Shown one piece after another: positions 26,327 through 36,000 of a DNA stretch of 64,000 nt. The position numbers and the translations under genes were made by a program. The stretch comes from Abditibacteriaceae bacterium (lineage in GTDB: Bacteria; Armatimonadota; Abditibacteriia; Abditibacteriales; Abditibacteriaceae), in assembly GCA_019239895.1 (NCBI GenBank), contig JAFAZH010000057.1, positions 62,001 through 126,000 of the forward strand. Reading direction: 5' to 3'. Within the stretch, counting starts at the first letter, position 1. Each line of letters begins with the position of its first letter. Under the pieces are notes generated by a model. That model saw only the letters and a list, made by a program, of their open reading frames with translations, was not told the origin of the DNA and searched no databases.

Positions 26327-27184
26327 TTATTTGGTTGCGGGTGGGGTGGGAACCCACTTGGAAGCGCGGAACCAGTCAACATAGGTATACGCGGGCAGCA
26401 CGGCATCATCGCCCGGCCAGTTGCCGTCCCAGCCACCCAGTTGCGTATAGATGATGAAGTATTGATCTTTTAACTGCGCGAGAATGGCCGGATCAGTGAG
26501 CGTTTTGCGCACGGTGCCATCCACTTCCCATTGCAATGAGTCTTTCGTCCACACCACAGCATAGTTGTGAAAGTCTTGCGAGTAGTCCCAATCGGGTGTC
26601 CAGGCGTTGCCGTTTTGTTTATGCTTGCCATCATCTACATCCTTCCAGTGATAGGTCATGTAGATGCGGCTGTTAATGCCCAGCGTCTCGTAAATATCTA
26701 TTTCCGGGGGCCAGCCACCTTCATTCTGCAATGTCCAGAAAGCGGGCCAGATACCTTTGCCTTTGGGCAGCTTGGCGCGGACTTCAAAGCGGACTTTGCC
26801 GCCGTAATTATCGGGATGCACAAACATTTTGCCCTTCGACTCAATACCGCCGGAGGTGTAGTTATACTTCTCAAAGGTTTCCTTCTGAGTTTTGATGACT
26901 AAGTTGCCATCCGCTTGCCAAATGTTAGCTGGCACAAACTGGGCATTGTCGCGGCCATAGGCACTGATATTCCACTTTTTGGTGTCAATGGTGGCACCAT
27001 TAAAGTCGTCTTCAAATATGGTCTCCCAGGTGCCCGCCGGGGCGGGTTGCGGCTCTGCCGTCTTCGTATCCGGTGCCGCTTGCGCGGTGGTATCTGGGGC
27101 GGCTACACAGATGGTGGTCAATGTTAAAAGTGCAATGGGTAGCAGCGTGGCAGCTAAATTAATGGGCACTAACAATTTAGGCAT
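26327..27184 (-). CDS. Secreted GH16 endo-beta-glucanase/laminarinase-like enzyme
   Basis: 285 residues. GGAGAG precedes the ATG. A signal peptide of about 28 residues is followed by a Pro/Ala-rich linker to about residue 50. The GH16 fold begins with WETIFEDDFNG and contains the catalytic EIDIYE (about 160-165; two Glu as nucleophile and acid/base), ahead of it GIWPAFWTL, and later the HNYAVVWTKDSLQWEVDG strand. All key residues are present. Members cleave beta-1,3 or mixed beta-1,3-1,4 glucans and related galactans; the exact polymer is unknown. A 62-bp gap separates it from the SGNH gene downstream on the same strand. Confidence 0.9.
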   Translation of the reverse strand: MPKLLVPINLAATLLPIALLTLTTICVAAPDTTAQAAPDTKTAEPQPAPAGTWETIFEDDFNGATIDTKKWNISAYGRDNAQFVPANIWQADGNLVIKTQKETFEKYNYTSGGIESKGKMFVHPDNYGGKVRFEVRAKLPKGKGIWPAFWTLQNEGGWPPEIDIYETLGINSRIYMTYHWKDVDDGKHKQNGNAWTPDWDYSQDFHNYAVVWTKDSLQWEVDGTVRKTLTDPAILAQLKDQYFIIYTQLGGWDGNWPGDDAVLPAYTYVDWFRASKWVPTPPATK

Positions 27185-27272
27185 GGAACTCTCCGCACGG
27201 TAATTTCAAAAGATAGAGTAGCGATGGGCTTAAATCTTCTGGTCTTTTGATCTTCTATAATTATAAACAACT

Positions 27273-29015
27273 ATGAAAATCTTCAATCGAATCACGTCTT
27301 GCACACGTATTTCAACTCTTGGCTTGGCAGCATCCTGCCTTTGGCTCAGTAGCCAGGTTCAGGCGGCTGATACGCCTAATGAGCCAGCAGCGGCGAACAC
27401 CGTTGAGGCATTGGTTTATTCCTCAATGCCATCAACCGCAGCGCATCGCCCGGAAATGGCCCTCGACGGCGACACCGCCACTTATTTTAAATCGGTGTAC
27501 GGCATGAGTGGCGGGGACAACTTCCTGATCCTCCTCTCCCGCCCGATTCCCGTGCAATCGCTGCACATTGTCACGGGCGATGCGGATAACCAGGATTTAC
27601 TAACCGATGGCTTCGTGGAAACGTCCCCGGATGCCAAGAATTACAGCCGGGCGGCGGCCTTTAATGAGGCGGGCGTGGCCGACGCTACACTCAACAACCA
27701 GATGGTGTCCGCTTTGCGCATCCGGCTTAACCCGCGCCGGGGCATTCCATCCCTCTTAGTGCGCGAGATAACCATTAATTCGCCTGTCAAAATTGCTCAC
27801 GTCATGCAGGGGCCAGGGCGCGGCTTTTATGACGTTTCAGCGTCGCCTGATTTGGAAGGGTGGGCGCAAAAAGCGGAAAGGCAGATGGAGGAATTTTGGC
27901 CCGACACTGCCGCACTGCTCTATTCTGATGGCTTTATTACGCCGAACATGGTCACTGTCGTCTATCGCACTGGCCCTGGCGTCACCGGTGTGGCGGCGAC
28001 AGGGGGCGGCGTCATGACGGTCAATACGCAGTGGTGTCACCAACACCCTGAAGATACGGGTCTGACCGTGCATGAGACGGCGCATGTGATTCAGGCGATG
28101 AGTGCCTATAATCCGGTCTGGCTCATTGAGGGCATTGCCGATTACATTCGCTGGGTCAAGTTTGAGCCTGAGAACCAGCATCAGCGTATCAACACGGCTA
28201 AAGCGACTTATCACGATTCCTATCGCACCACCGCCACCTTCCTCGGCTGGTGCGAGCTGCATTATGATAGCCGCCTGGTCACCAAATTAAATCACGATGT
28301 TCGTTTCGGTCACTACAACAATGACCTGTTCAAAAAGTATTGCGGCAAGGACGTGGACACCCTCTGGACGGAGTTTATCGCCGCGTATAAGGCCGACCCG
28401 GTCAACATCATTACGCCCCCCGTTGCAGCAGCGGATCGGCCCCGCCAACTGCCCACCGTCAAAGCCGGAAGCAGTGTGCCCATCAATCTATCTGCTGCCT
28501 TCAATGGCATGGGCTTTTCCAACGACGGGGCGACGTTTAATGAGACGAGCGGCTTCGATGCGGGTGGGGCGGCGTATTCGGCCAAGCTGCTGGGCACCAC
28601 GGTGAACTGGAAGGATGTGCAGTTCACCATCGGCCCGGCTAATGCCCCCAATATTATCTCGGCTACTGGTCAGGTCCTACCTTTAACGGCGGGCAACTAT
28701 GCCTCTCTGTGGCTATTGGGTGCAGCCGTCGAGGGTAACCAGATGGCGCAAACGCTCACCGTGACTTACACCGATGGCACAACCGAAAACCTGGTGCAGA
28801 ATTTTAGCGATTGGTTTGAGCCGCAAAGCTTTCCCGGCGAGAGCCGCGCCGTCAAAATGGCCTATCGCAACATGGCCAATGGAGCCAAAGACCCGCGCAC
28901 CTTCCACGCCTATAGTTACGGCTTTAATCTCAATCCAGCTAAAACTGTCAAGAGCCTGACCCTGCCCAATAACCCCAATGTTAAAATTCTCGCCATTACT
29001 TTGGCTAAACCATAG
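27273..29015 (+). CDS. Secreted peptidase of basic secretory protein family with discoidin-like domain
   Basis: 580 residues with a signal peptide ending near VQAAD. Residues about 40-170 resemble an F5/8 type C domain (AHRPEMALDGDTATYFKS, then LHIVTGD). The peptidase core follows, with zinc motif HETAH at about 267-271 and IEGIADYIRW about 18 residues later, where the Glu can be the third ligand. This is the pattern of plant/bacterial basic secretory proteins (gluzincin-like). Residues about 395-580 form a beta-sandwich (SVPINLSAAFNGMGFSNDG) that may bind carbohydrate. It is divergent from the GH16 gene; the 88-bp gap would hold both promoters. Confidence 0.8.
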   Translation: MKIFNRITSCTRISTLGLAASCLWLSSQVQAADTPNEPAAANTVEALVYSSMPSTAAHRPEMALDGDTATYFKSVYGMSGGDNFLILLSRPIPVQSLHIVTGDADNQDLLTDGFVETSPDAKNYSRAAAFNEAGVADATLNNQMVSALRIRLNPRRGIPSLLVREITINSPVKIAHVMQGPGRGFYDVSASPDLEGWAQKAERQMEEFWPDTAALLYSDGFITPNMVTVVYRTGPGVTGVAATGGGVMTVNTQWCHQHPEDTGLTVHETAHVIQAMSAYNPVWLIEGIADYIRWVKFEPENQHQRINTAKATYHDSYRTTATFLGWCELHYDSRLVTKLNHDVRFGHYNNDLFKKYCGKDVDTLWTEFIAAYKADPVNIITPPVAAADRPRQLPTVKAGSSVPINLSAAFNGMGFSNDGATFNETSGFDAGGAAYSAKLLGTTVNWKDVQFTIGPANAPNIISATGQVLPLTAGNYASLWLLGAAVEGNQMAQTLTVTYTDGTTENLVQNFSDWFEPQSFPGESRAVKMAYRNMANGAKDPRTFHAYSYGFNLNPAKTVKSLTLPNNPNVKILAITLAKP

Positions 29016-29110
29016 CTTTTTAATCTCCAACTATTCGGTGTCCTCTTGAGAAGCTATATTGAAACTTTTAGCAGTAGACGACGGACGAGAACTTGCGACA
29101 GCCAACACTA

Positions 29111-29194
29111 ACGAACCCAGAGCGTGAGCGACGGGCTTTCGCTGTAGTCTTGGGAGACTATTATTTAAGCCCGTCGCTCACGCTCTGGGTTCGT
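29111..29194. repeat. 28-bp perfect inverted repeat (REP-like)
   Basis: Arms 29111-29138 and 29167-29194 are exact reverse complements with a 28-base loop. The core AGCGTGAGCGACGGG is a common REP motif in several phyla. It lies between convergent genes and could act as a two-way terminator. Confidence 0.85.
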
Positions 29195-29225
29195 AGGATG
29201 TGAAATCAATGCTGTTTTAAGTAGT

Positions 29226-31133
29226 TTAAAGTGTTGAGGCTTGACCTCGTTGTTGAATCCACTTCGTCGCATCAGGGCCAGTTAAAGTGTTCTTTTGGTT
29301 CCCAGCGCGCACAACAAGGGTTGACCTGTCTATATAAACAGGTTCAGGGTGTGGCTTAATCTCAATGCGCGCGAGGGTAACACCTGCTACTGGCTCAACG
29401 TCTATTGTGATAAAGGGTGGGAGAGGGGAAAGGCCCAGACGGGTTCCTAGCGTATTCCGCAATTTTAACTCGAATTTATCCACGTTAGGCGTATCAGCCT
29501 GCTTAAGATCAAATTGCTCAAGACCAACTGGATTATTCGAGTCCGTCACACCAATGAATACCTTTCCTCCATCGGCATTAAGCATAGAAGCAACAGCTTC
29601 CAAGACCTTTTTATCGGCAAAAGCAAACTGTTGTTTGAACTCAATTTGATGGCCTTCGCCTTGTCCAATTTCTTGCAGCCACGGGTGGCTGCTCCAATAG
29701 CGATAAGGTTTGGATCGTAGCACGCGAGCACGTTCGAGAAAATCAGCGTGTTCGGCGAGGACATGTTTCGTAATGCCCTGAGCCGCCGCTAGCCTGGGGT
29801 AACGACGGCAATACCATAACTCTACTTCACGGATGTCCTCTGGCTGCAAGTCATAGGGTTTGTAAACTATCTTGTCAATTTCCTGCTGCTCATTATCGTG
29901 ATAGGCATAACGAGAATTAACCTTTTGCTTAGCTATGATTTGTGATACCAGTTGACCAATACGTTGTACTTCTGCCGAGTTCATATCACAAAGTCTGAAT
30001 TCTACAATATCTCCTTCTTGTGTATGAACAGAGTGATTCAAGAAAACCTTGAAAATATATTTTGCCCACGTTGAGGATAGAATTCCAAGGAGCCTTTCCA
30101 GAGGGATAGATTCACAAATGATCCCTGATCCGGTATTCTGGAAGAGCGTGGAGGTTCCAATTCTAAAAGATGGGCTGTACTCCCCAGTAGGTGAAAATGT
30201 AATAGCAGGTTTAAACCAGTTGGAGGGATTCCGCAATGCTGCTGCGATTTTCTTGTCGTCTCCCTCATTGATTTTATCTTCTTTGCCCTCCTGCTTCTTT
30301 CTGTCTGCAATAGTTAACGTTTTCATTCGTTTAACAGATTGCTCAGACCAATCAATAAAGTACTCTGTTGGAACCCAGTAATTAGGTATCCATCCCTCAT
30401 TAGAGTCAGAACTGCTACCCTTATCAAACGGAATAAAATAGCGACCGCCATGCGCTTTAGGGTCAACTCCTTTTACCCGCTTTTCGTCTTCGGAGAGCCT
30501 CGCAATTTCATCAGTTTTAAGGATCAAAGAATGATCAATTTCCCTGTAGCCCTCACCGGCCTCAAAGCGGCGAACATAATGTGTGTTCTGCCCGGTAGAG
30601 ATTCCTTGTGGCACAGAGGCTATATTCCCAAGTCTTGTAAAATGTGCCGCACCTAATAACTCATATAATCGGGGGGAACCGATGAAGAAGGAGAAATTGT
30701 CATAGCCCTCAATTAGCTTTTGAGGATAGGTGTATCGGGCATAATCAAGCGTTTGTACGTCAGGGCCGTGCGCGGCGACAGCTTCCAGGTTGGCTTCCAA
30801 CCCATTCCAATCATTCTTGGGGAGCGGCGCGAGATCGGCGGCAATAAGCTGGTGACCCTCAGCAGGCTTTTCATTGACGAGGGTGAGGATGCCAGTATCT
30901 ACAGTTGCCTCGAAAATCCAGCGCGGCAAATCAAGCAAGTGTTCAACCCGCGCCTGCGTTGCCAATCGCTTGCGCAATGGCTTATGCGTTTTGAGGGTGC
31001 GCCAGGTATTAGAAACAATGTAGCATAGGCAGCCGCCGGGTTTAAGCAATTGCAGACCCCGCGCGATGAACAACCCGTAAGGGTCTTTAGCCTGTGCGCC
31101 ATCGGTAGCTCGGTTGAAAAAGTTCCAACGCAC
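29226..31133 (-). CDS. C-terminal part of frameshifted Eco57I-like methylase, with AlbA_2 (Schlafen-type) tail
   Basis: 635 residues from a GTG at 31133. The same frame is open upstream to about 31360 and encodes ANPPY at 31155-31166, the catalytic motif of N6-adenine methyltransferases. The GTG is therefore not the true beginning. The frame joins the gene at 31298-33058 if one A is added near 31301-31303. Residues 1-420 match Eco57I-type methylase C-terminal and target recognition regions (FIARGLQLLKPGG). Residues about 470-635 form an AlbA_2/Schlafen-type domain (EFKQQFAFADKKVLEAVASMLN, then GGKVFIGVTD). Without the upstream segment this product would lack motifs I and IV. Confidence 0.8.
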   Translation of the reverse strand: MRWNFFNRATDGAQAKDPYGLFIARGLQLLKPGGCLCYIVSNTWRTLKTHKPLRKRLATQARVEHLLDLPRWIFEATVDTGILTLVNEKPAEGHQLIAADLAPLPKNDWNGLEANLEAVAAHGPDVQTLDYARYTYPQKLIEGYDNFSFFIGSPRLYELLGAAHFTRLGNIASVPQGISTGQNTHYVRRFEAGEGYREIDHSLILKTDEIARLSEDEKRVKGVDPKAHGGRYFIPFDKGSSSDSNEGWIPNYWVPTEYFIDWSEQSVKRMKTLTIADRKKQEGKEDKINEGDDKKIAAALRNPSNWFKPAITFSPTGEYSPSFRIGTSTLFQNTGSGIICESIPLERLLGILSSTWAKYIFKVFLNHSVHTQEGDIVEFRLCDMNSAEVQRIGQLVSQIIAKQKVNSRYAYHDNEQQEIDKIVYKPYDLQPEDIREVELWYCRRYPRLAAAQGITKHVLAEHADFLERARVLRSKPYRYWSSHPWLQEIGQGEGHQIEFKQQFAFADKKVLEAVASMLNADGGKVFIGVTDSNNPVGLEQFDLKQADTPNVDKFELKLRNTLGTRLGLSPLPPFITIDVEPVAGVTLARIEIKPHPEPVYIDRSTLVVRAGNQKNTLTGPDATKWIQQRGQASTL

Positions 31134-31297
31134 ATTTTCGGCGATGTCTGAGCCGTAAGGAGGATTTGCCAGGACGATGTCGAAGCCGCCAGCCGCAAAA
31201 ACGTGCGCGAAGCAAACTCGATAATCGTGAGCACCCTCCTGTACATCATCCCCAAAGAGTCTTCTAATTTCATCAGTCTGCTCATGAATTGCGAGCT

Positions 31298-33058
31298 TTA
31301 TTTGTGACCTTGCTCGCTGACTTTCACCCCGCGCTCTTTTTCGCCTTCTTCAAACCACTCTTTTTCTAACTCGAACAACTGAGCAGCAAGCTTGAGATAT
31401 TCTTCACGCTGAAGTGTAATAGCTGAAGGATTGGGCGCAGTCAGGCTATCCCCGGTTTCAATCTTAAAATCTAAGTTAGGTAGTGGATCGGGCTTTTCGC
31501 CACTTGCCGTGTCAAACTCAACTACTAATGAAAGCCACAGACGCAGTCGCGCAATATGCACGGCGAAGTCATCTAAGTCCACGCCAAAAAGATTGTTTTG
31601 AATGATGTCCAGCTTGCGCTTATAATCATCGCGTGCGTTGGCCCGTCTCGCAGTAGTGTCAAGTTTCTTATTCAGCACGAATAATTCATGCAGCATCCCC
31701 AGCAGATATGCACCTGAGCCACAGGCCGGGTCAACTACACGCACAGCAGCCAATTTATCCAGTAGGTCGCCCGCTTCTTCAACACTAATCCCCGATACGT
31801 CGCCACATTCGATAAGTGGCGCGTATTTGTCCCCCAAATAACGTTTAAGGGCTTCCCGGCACATAAAGGTAACAATCACGCGTGGCGTGTAAAACGAGCC
31901 ACCGGCTTTGCGGTCGCGTTTCAAAATCAGCTTCTCAAAGACTTTGCCGAGCATCTCCGGGTCAACGGCTACTTGCACATCCAGTGGTGTAGATTCCTCA
32001 ACCGTGAAATTATAGCGTGCAAACAGTTCAAAAATGATGTCTTGGATCACTTTATCCTCGACCTGCACGTCAGGTGGATCAGTGCGCCCATCTTCTTCCG
32101 TGTCAAATAAACCACCATTAAGATAGGGCACATCTCCCACCAGAAAATCAAGCTTAGCATTGAAAGTGTTCAAAGCCACGAAAAGTGGTTTTAGCCGCGA
32201 GGTGAAAAATGATTCCGCTTCCAATTCTTCTTTGCGAGCAACGTAATCATGCCAGAGACTTTCGAGGTAGTTGCGACCGTTGGGCGCGGTAGCGGGTGGT
32301 GTCATCCAGCCTTTCTTTTGCAAAAAGGCCACGAAGAGTAGACGGTTGAAAAGCTTTTGTGTCCAGGCATTGCGCTTTTCTTCCCATTCATCCTTGACAG
32401 CTTGCGTAGCGCCGTGCGGTGGCTCGAAACCTTTAACCTTAGTTTCGACTGCACGGAAGCGTTCTTCATATTGGGTGAAAAAGCGACTGGTGACGGCACT
32501 GACATCGAAGGCGCTCCGCCAGGCATCGCGCCATTTATTGGCATCGGCTTCAAAGGCATCGTGCCAGCGCAACCGTTCCAGGTTGAATTCGCAGAGCGTG
32601 CGCAAGTGAGCGTCGCCACGCGTCCAGCCGAAGGTTTCAAATAGGGGTTGCCCGGCTCCCCGCTTTTGGAAATGCACGAAAGCGAAATGCTGAAAATCTT
32701 TGGTAGCGCAAACGAACAATAAGTCATCAGCGGCAAAAGCCTGACGGCCAGCACTTTTACTGACCAGACGGCGTAACACATCACGCAATGCCTGCACCGA
32801 AATTGCGCCGTTGTCGAACTGGACAAAGAAAATGCCCCACGGCTGATCCTCGACCATCTTTTGCAGGCCATGCACCACGCCGCCTGCTAACTGCTTTTCG
32901 GTGGCAGGCAAAATCTGCAATTCACTGGCGCTGTAAACATCCGCAATATCTTCTAAAGCCGGGTCAAATACAAGCGGCCACTTCAGTTCCTCCCCGAAAT
33001 ATTCCAGTAATTGGTCGAAATCTTCGATGTTTGCGATGCTTTCAGGCGTAAGCGGCAT
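31298..33058 (-). CDS. N-terminal part of frameshifted Eco57I-like class I DNA methylase
   Basis: 586 residues, ended by a TAA at 31298-31300. AGGAAGGA precedes the ATG. Motif I (DPACGSGAYLLG) is near residues 440-451, followed by NLFGVDLDDFAVHIARLRLWLSL, the gamma-class signature of Eco57I and BREX PglX-type methylases. The protein stops just before the NPPY motif, which lies in another frame 130 bases downstream. One extra A in the AAA run at 31301-31303 would restore a single protein of about 1277 residues. The start lies 24 bases after the helicase gene stop, so they form one operon. Confidence 0.85.
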   Translation of the reverse strand: MPLTPESIANIEDFDQLLEYFGEELKWPLVFDPALEDIADVYSASELQILPATEKQLAGGVVHGLQKMVEDQPWGIFFVQFDNGAISVQALRDVLRRLVSKSAGRQAFAADDLLFVCATKDFQHFAFVHFQKRGAGQPLFETFGWTRGDAHLRTLCEFNLERLRWHDAFEADANKWRDAWRSAFDVSAVTSRFFTQYEERFRAVETKVKGFEPPHGATQAVKDEWEEKRNAWTQKLFNRLLFVAFLQKKGWMTPPATAPNGRNYLESLWHDYVARKEELEAESFFTSRLKPLFVALNTFNAKLDFLVGDVPYLNGGLFDTEEDGRTDPPDVQVEDKVIQDIIFELFARYNFTVEESTPLDVQVAVDPEMLGKVFEKLILKRDRKAGGSFYTPRVIVTFMCREALKRYLGDKYAPLIECGDVSGISVEEAGDLLDKLAAVRVVDPACGSGAYLLGMLHELFVLNKKLDTTARRANARDDYKRKLDIIQNNLFGVDLDDFAVHIARLRLWLSLVVEFDTASGEKPDPLPNLDFKIETGDSLTAPNPSAITLQREEYLKLAAQLFELEKEWFEEGEKERGVKVSEQGHK

Positions 33059-33082
33059 GATGCTGTGGTTCCTTCCTTCGAT

Positions 33083-36000
33083 TTAAGCCAATTCCATCCA
33101 ACATTTCAGCAATGGTTTATTGAGTTGCCCCATTGGAATGTTAAGCGACTTAATAATGGTATTTTTGAGATACTTTTCTATCCTAAGACGCACTTCGGAC
33201 AAAGTCTCCTTTTCCCCTGTAACGCGACGTGGTGTGTCTGGTGTGCAGCGAATGAATTCCGCGATGGCATCAGGCGCATCCAAAATCTTTTCCCGGCTCA
33301 AGTCAAATAGCAGCCACATGACTGGGCCACCTTCATAAGTCCAATCACCGTTGTGGTCTTTCACAGGCAGCACATAGCAGAAGAATACGGCGCGTGAACC
33401 GGGCTGAGGATGGGCTTTGCCAGAAAATAGGCGACCCGGCAGAGCGTCCAGGTGCGCGGGCAAGGCAGGATCGGCAGTTTCTAAGCCTTGCCAGGCCAGC
33501 GCCAGGTCTTCCATTGGGGATTTATCCCCTTCGAGAGCATGGGTAAAATCGCGCAGGGCATCAAAATCATCTTCCGGGCGCAGCAGCTTTTTGCCTTCAA
33601 TGCCAAAGGTTTTCGAGATGCGTAGCGTCTTATGTGTAACTCGTTTATACAGAGTCAAGAGTTCATTCAGCTCTTCCGGGGGCAGAAAGTTCCAATAAGC
33701 GACTACATTGTTGTCGCCGCGCTCCGCGAACAGACGCGGGTTATCCGCCACAATCCGCGCTTCAATATCGGGATTCATACGGCGATCCACACGACCAATG
33801 CGCTGCATCAAGCGCACGGGATTCCAGTGCAGGTCATAATTAATGAGCCGCGTGGCATCTTGCAAGTTCAAGCCTTCACTTAACACATCGGTCGAGATAA
33901 GGATTTGGGTTTCTGCCAACCCATCAGCTTGCAGTTCCGGGGATGACGAACCATTATAGTAAGGGGCAAAACGGCGAATCACCTCGCCCCGGTCACGTTT
34001 ATCACTCGAATCCACTTCATCCACCGCCGCAAATCCAGCCTCTTCCAACTGTTGTTGGAGATACTTGGCGGTATCCGAGAACTGGGTAAAGATCAAAACT
34101 TTGCGGTCTTTCAGGTCTTTCTTAAGGAGTTCAAAGAGCTTGCGCAATTTGTCATCATGTTGCGGCTTGAACTTGCGCAACTCTTTCAAAAACTCTGCAA
34201 TTTGATCCAGATCACTGAAGCAATCGAGCAGGATTTCGCTAATTCTATAAGCTTCCCGTGACAGCAAGTCTGCCGCGTCATCCTCTAAATCGGCATCCGC
34301 GTCGTCCTCTTCGTTCTCAAATGCGGTGGGCACAACTTCTTGCACATAAGCCATTACATCGGCATTGCGTGCCTTCCACTTTTCTAACCAGCGCACTTCG
34401 CCTTCTTCCTGCACATAAGCTTCAACCCACGTCAACAGCTTGAGCAACAGCCGGGAGCAGGATACGCCAAAAGCACAGGTGGACGATTCAAAACGCTTGA
34501 GGAAGTTGGTGCGAATTAAACCAACAACTTGTTGCTGTTGGTTTTCTACCCGCCTGTCGGCTGCCATTAAGCGGGCTTTTTCCTCATCCTTGGCATAAGC
34601 TAAGGGATAATAAATGGCCAGGGCAAAGAGTGGTTTATCTTTGTTGAAAGCGGCTTCGACCATTTGCAGTAATTTACCGTAGGTCTTTTTAATTGAGTAT
34701 TCCGCGACTTTAGGTGCTTCCCGGTCGGGAAAGATTTTTAGCTTGTCGCCGGTTTCACCGCGTGCCGCCGCTTCTTTTTGCTGACTCTCACGAGCATAAG
34801 TGCGTGAACGCTGCACCACGAGACTGCGAAAGATCTTTTCATCCCGCAATACACTTTCCGCTTCAACCTCATTCACTTCCAGGGGCATTTCCATCTGCAT
34901 AGCGGGCGTCAATCCTCGTACTTCCCTATCGAGTTTCTTTTCCATCTCGCTGAAATAGGTGGGGAGCGAATGAATGCCAAGTTGGGGCGCGAAGTAGTTG
35001 CCCTGGTTGCGCGAAAACAATTCGATCATATGCTGAAAGTCGCGTAGCGAATTGTTAATTGGGGTCGCCGTGAGCAGATAAAGTTGTTTCCCCTCACAGA
35101 TGCGAAATAATTTGCGATAGCGTGATTCGCGTTTGCCCTCACCCCCCAGTGCGCCAGGGTTGCGGAAATGATGGGCTTCATCAATCACGACGGCGTCCGC
35201 ATGGGCCGCAATATCTTCCCACTCCTGTTGTAAACGCGCCACGCCTAAGTCGGTGTGAGCATAGATTTTGAGATTGCCCCACACGCCAAATGCTTCGGGT
35301 AGATACCGTTCGAGTGTGCTTTTCCACACCGGTTCAACGGCGGCTTTGGGGGCGAGCAACACTACTTTCTTGCGGTCATGCAGCAATCGCTCGATAACCA
35401 TCATCCCAACGAAGGTTTTGCCTAAACCGACTCCATCACACAGGAATGCTCCCTCAAATTTATCAGCAATCTGCATCAAAGAAGCGTAGCCCTCGCGTTG
35501 ATAAGCAGCCAGTAGAGGGTAGATTTTAGATTGTGTCTTTTCCCATTCCGAAACATCGGGAATATGGTTGCGCATCAATTCACGCAAAGCACGGGCATAA
35601 ACCTCAAAGGGTGAATACTCGACAATATGGCGCTGGATGATCTTGAGCACGTCCTCACCAACGTCTTCAGACTCCTCCCAGTGCTGCTCATACCAGGCTT
35701 GCAGTTGGTCAACTTCGCGGCGCAGTTGGACGTTAAGTTCAATGTTTTGGGTCAGGCCGGGTAAAGTGAAGTTAGAAGAGCCAACAAGTGCCGCTGATCC
35801 CACCACACGCGAGCGGGCGTGCATGATATAAGCTTTGGCATGAAACTTCTGCTTGGCATAGACGCGGCATTCGATTTGACCCTTGCACAAGGCTTCCACA
35901 ATAGCGGGCACGCCAGCCAGAAAATCATTCTTCTCTTTTTCTTGCTCAAGGGATTCGTCCAACTTCAAAGTCGCTCGCGCTTTAAGACTCTCCAGTAAGG

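Noticed and set aside
30899..31285. Minus-strand frame bridging the two methylase pieces
   Set aside because: Its translation does not match methylases; the family pattern lies in a different frame that contains NPPY.
31290..31306. Programmed -1 ribosomal frameshift in the methylase
   Set aside because: The site lacks an X XXY YYZ slippery heptamer, and I see no downstream pseudoknot; a one-base deletion or sequence error is simpler.
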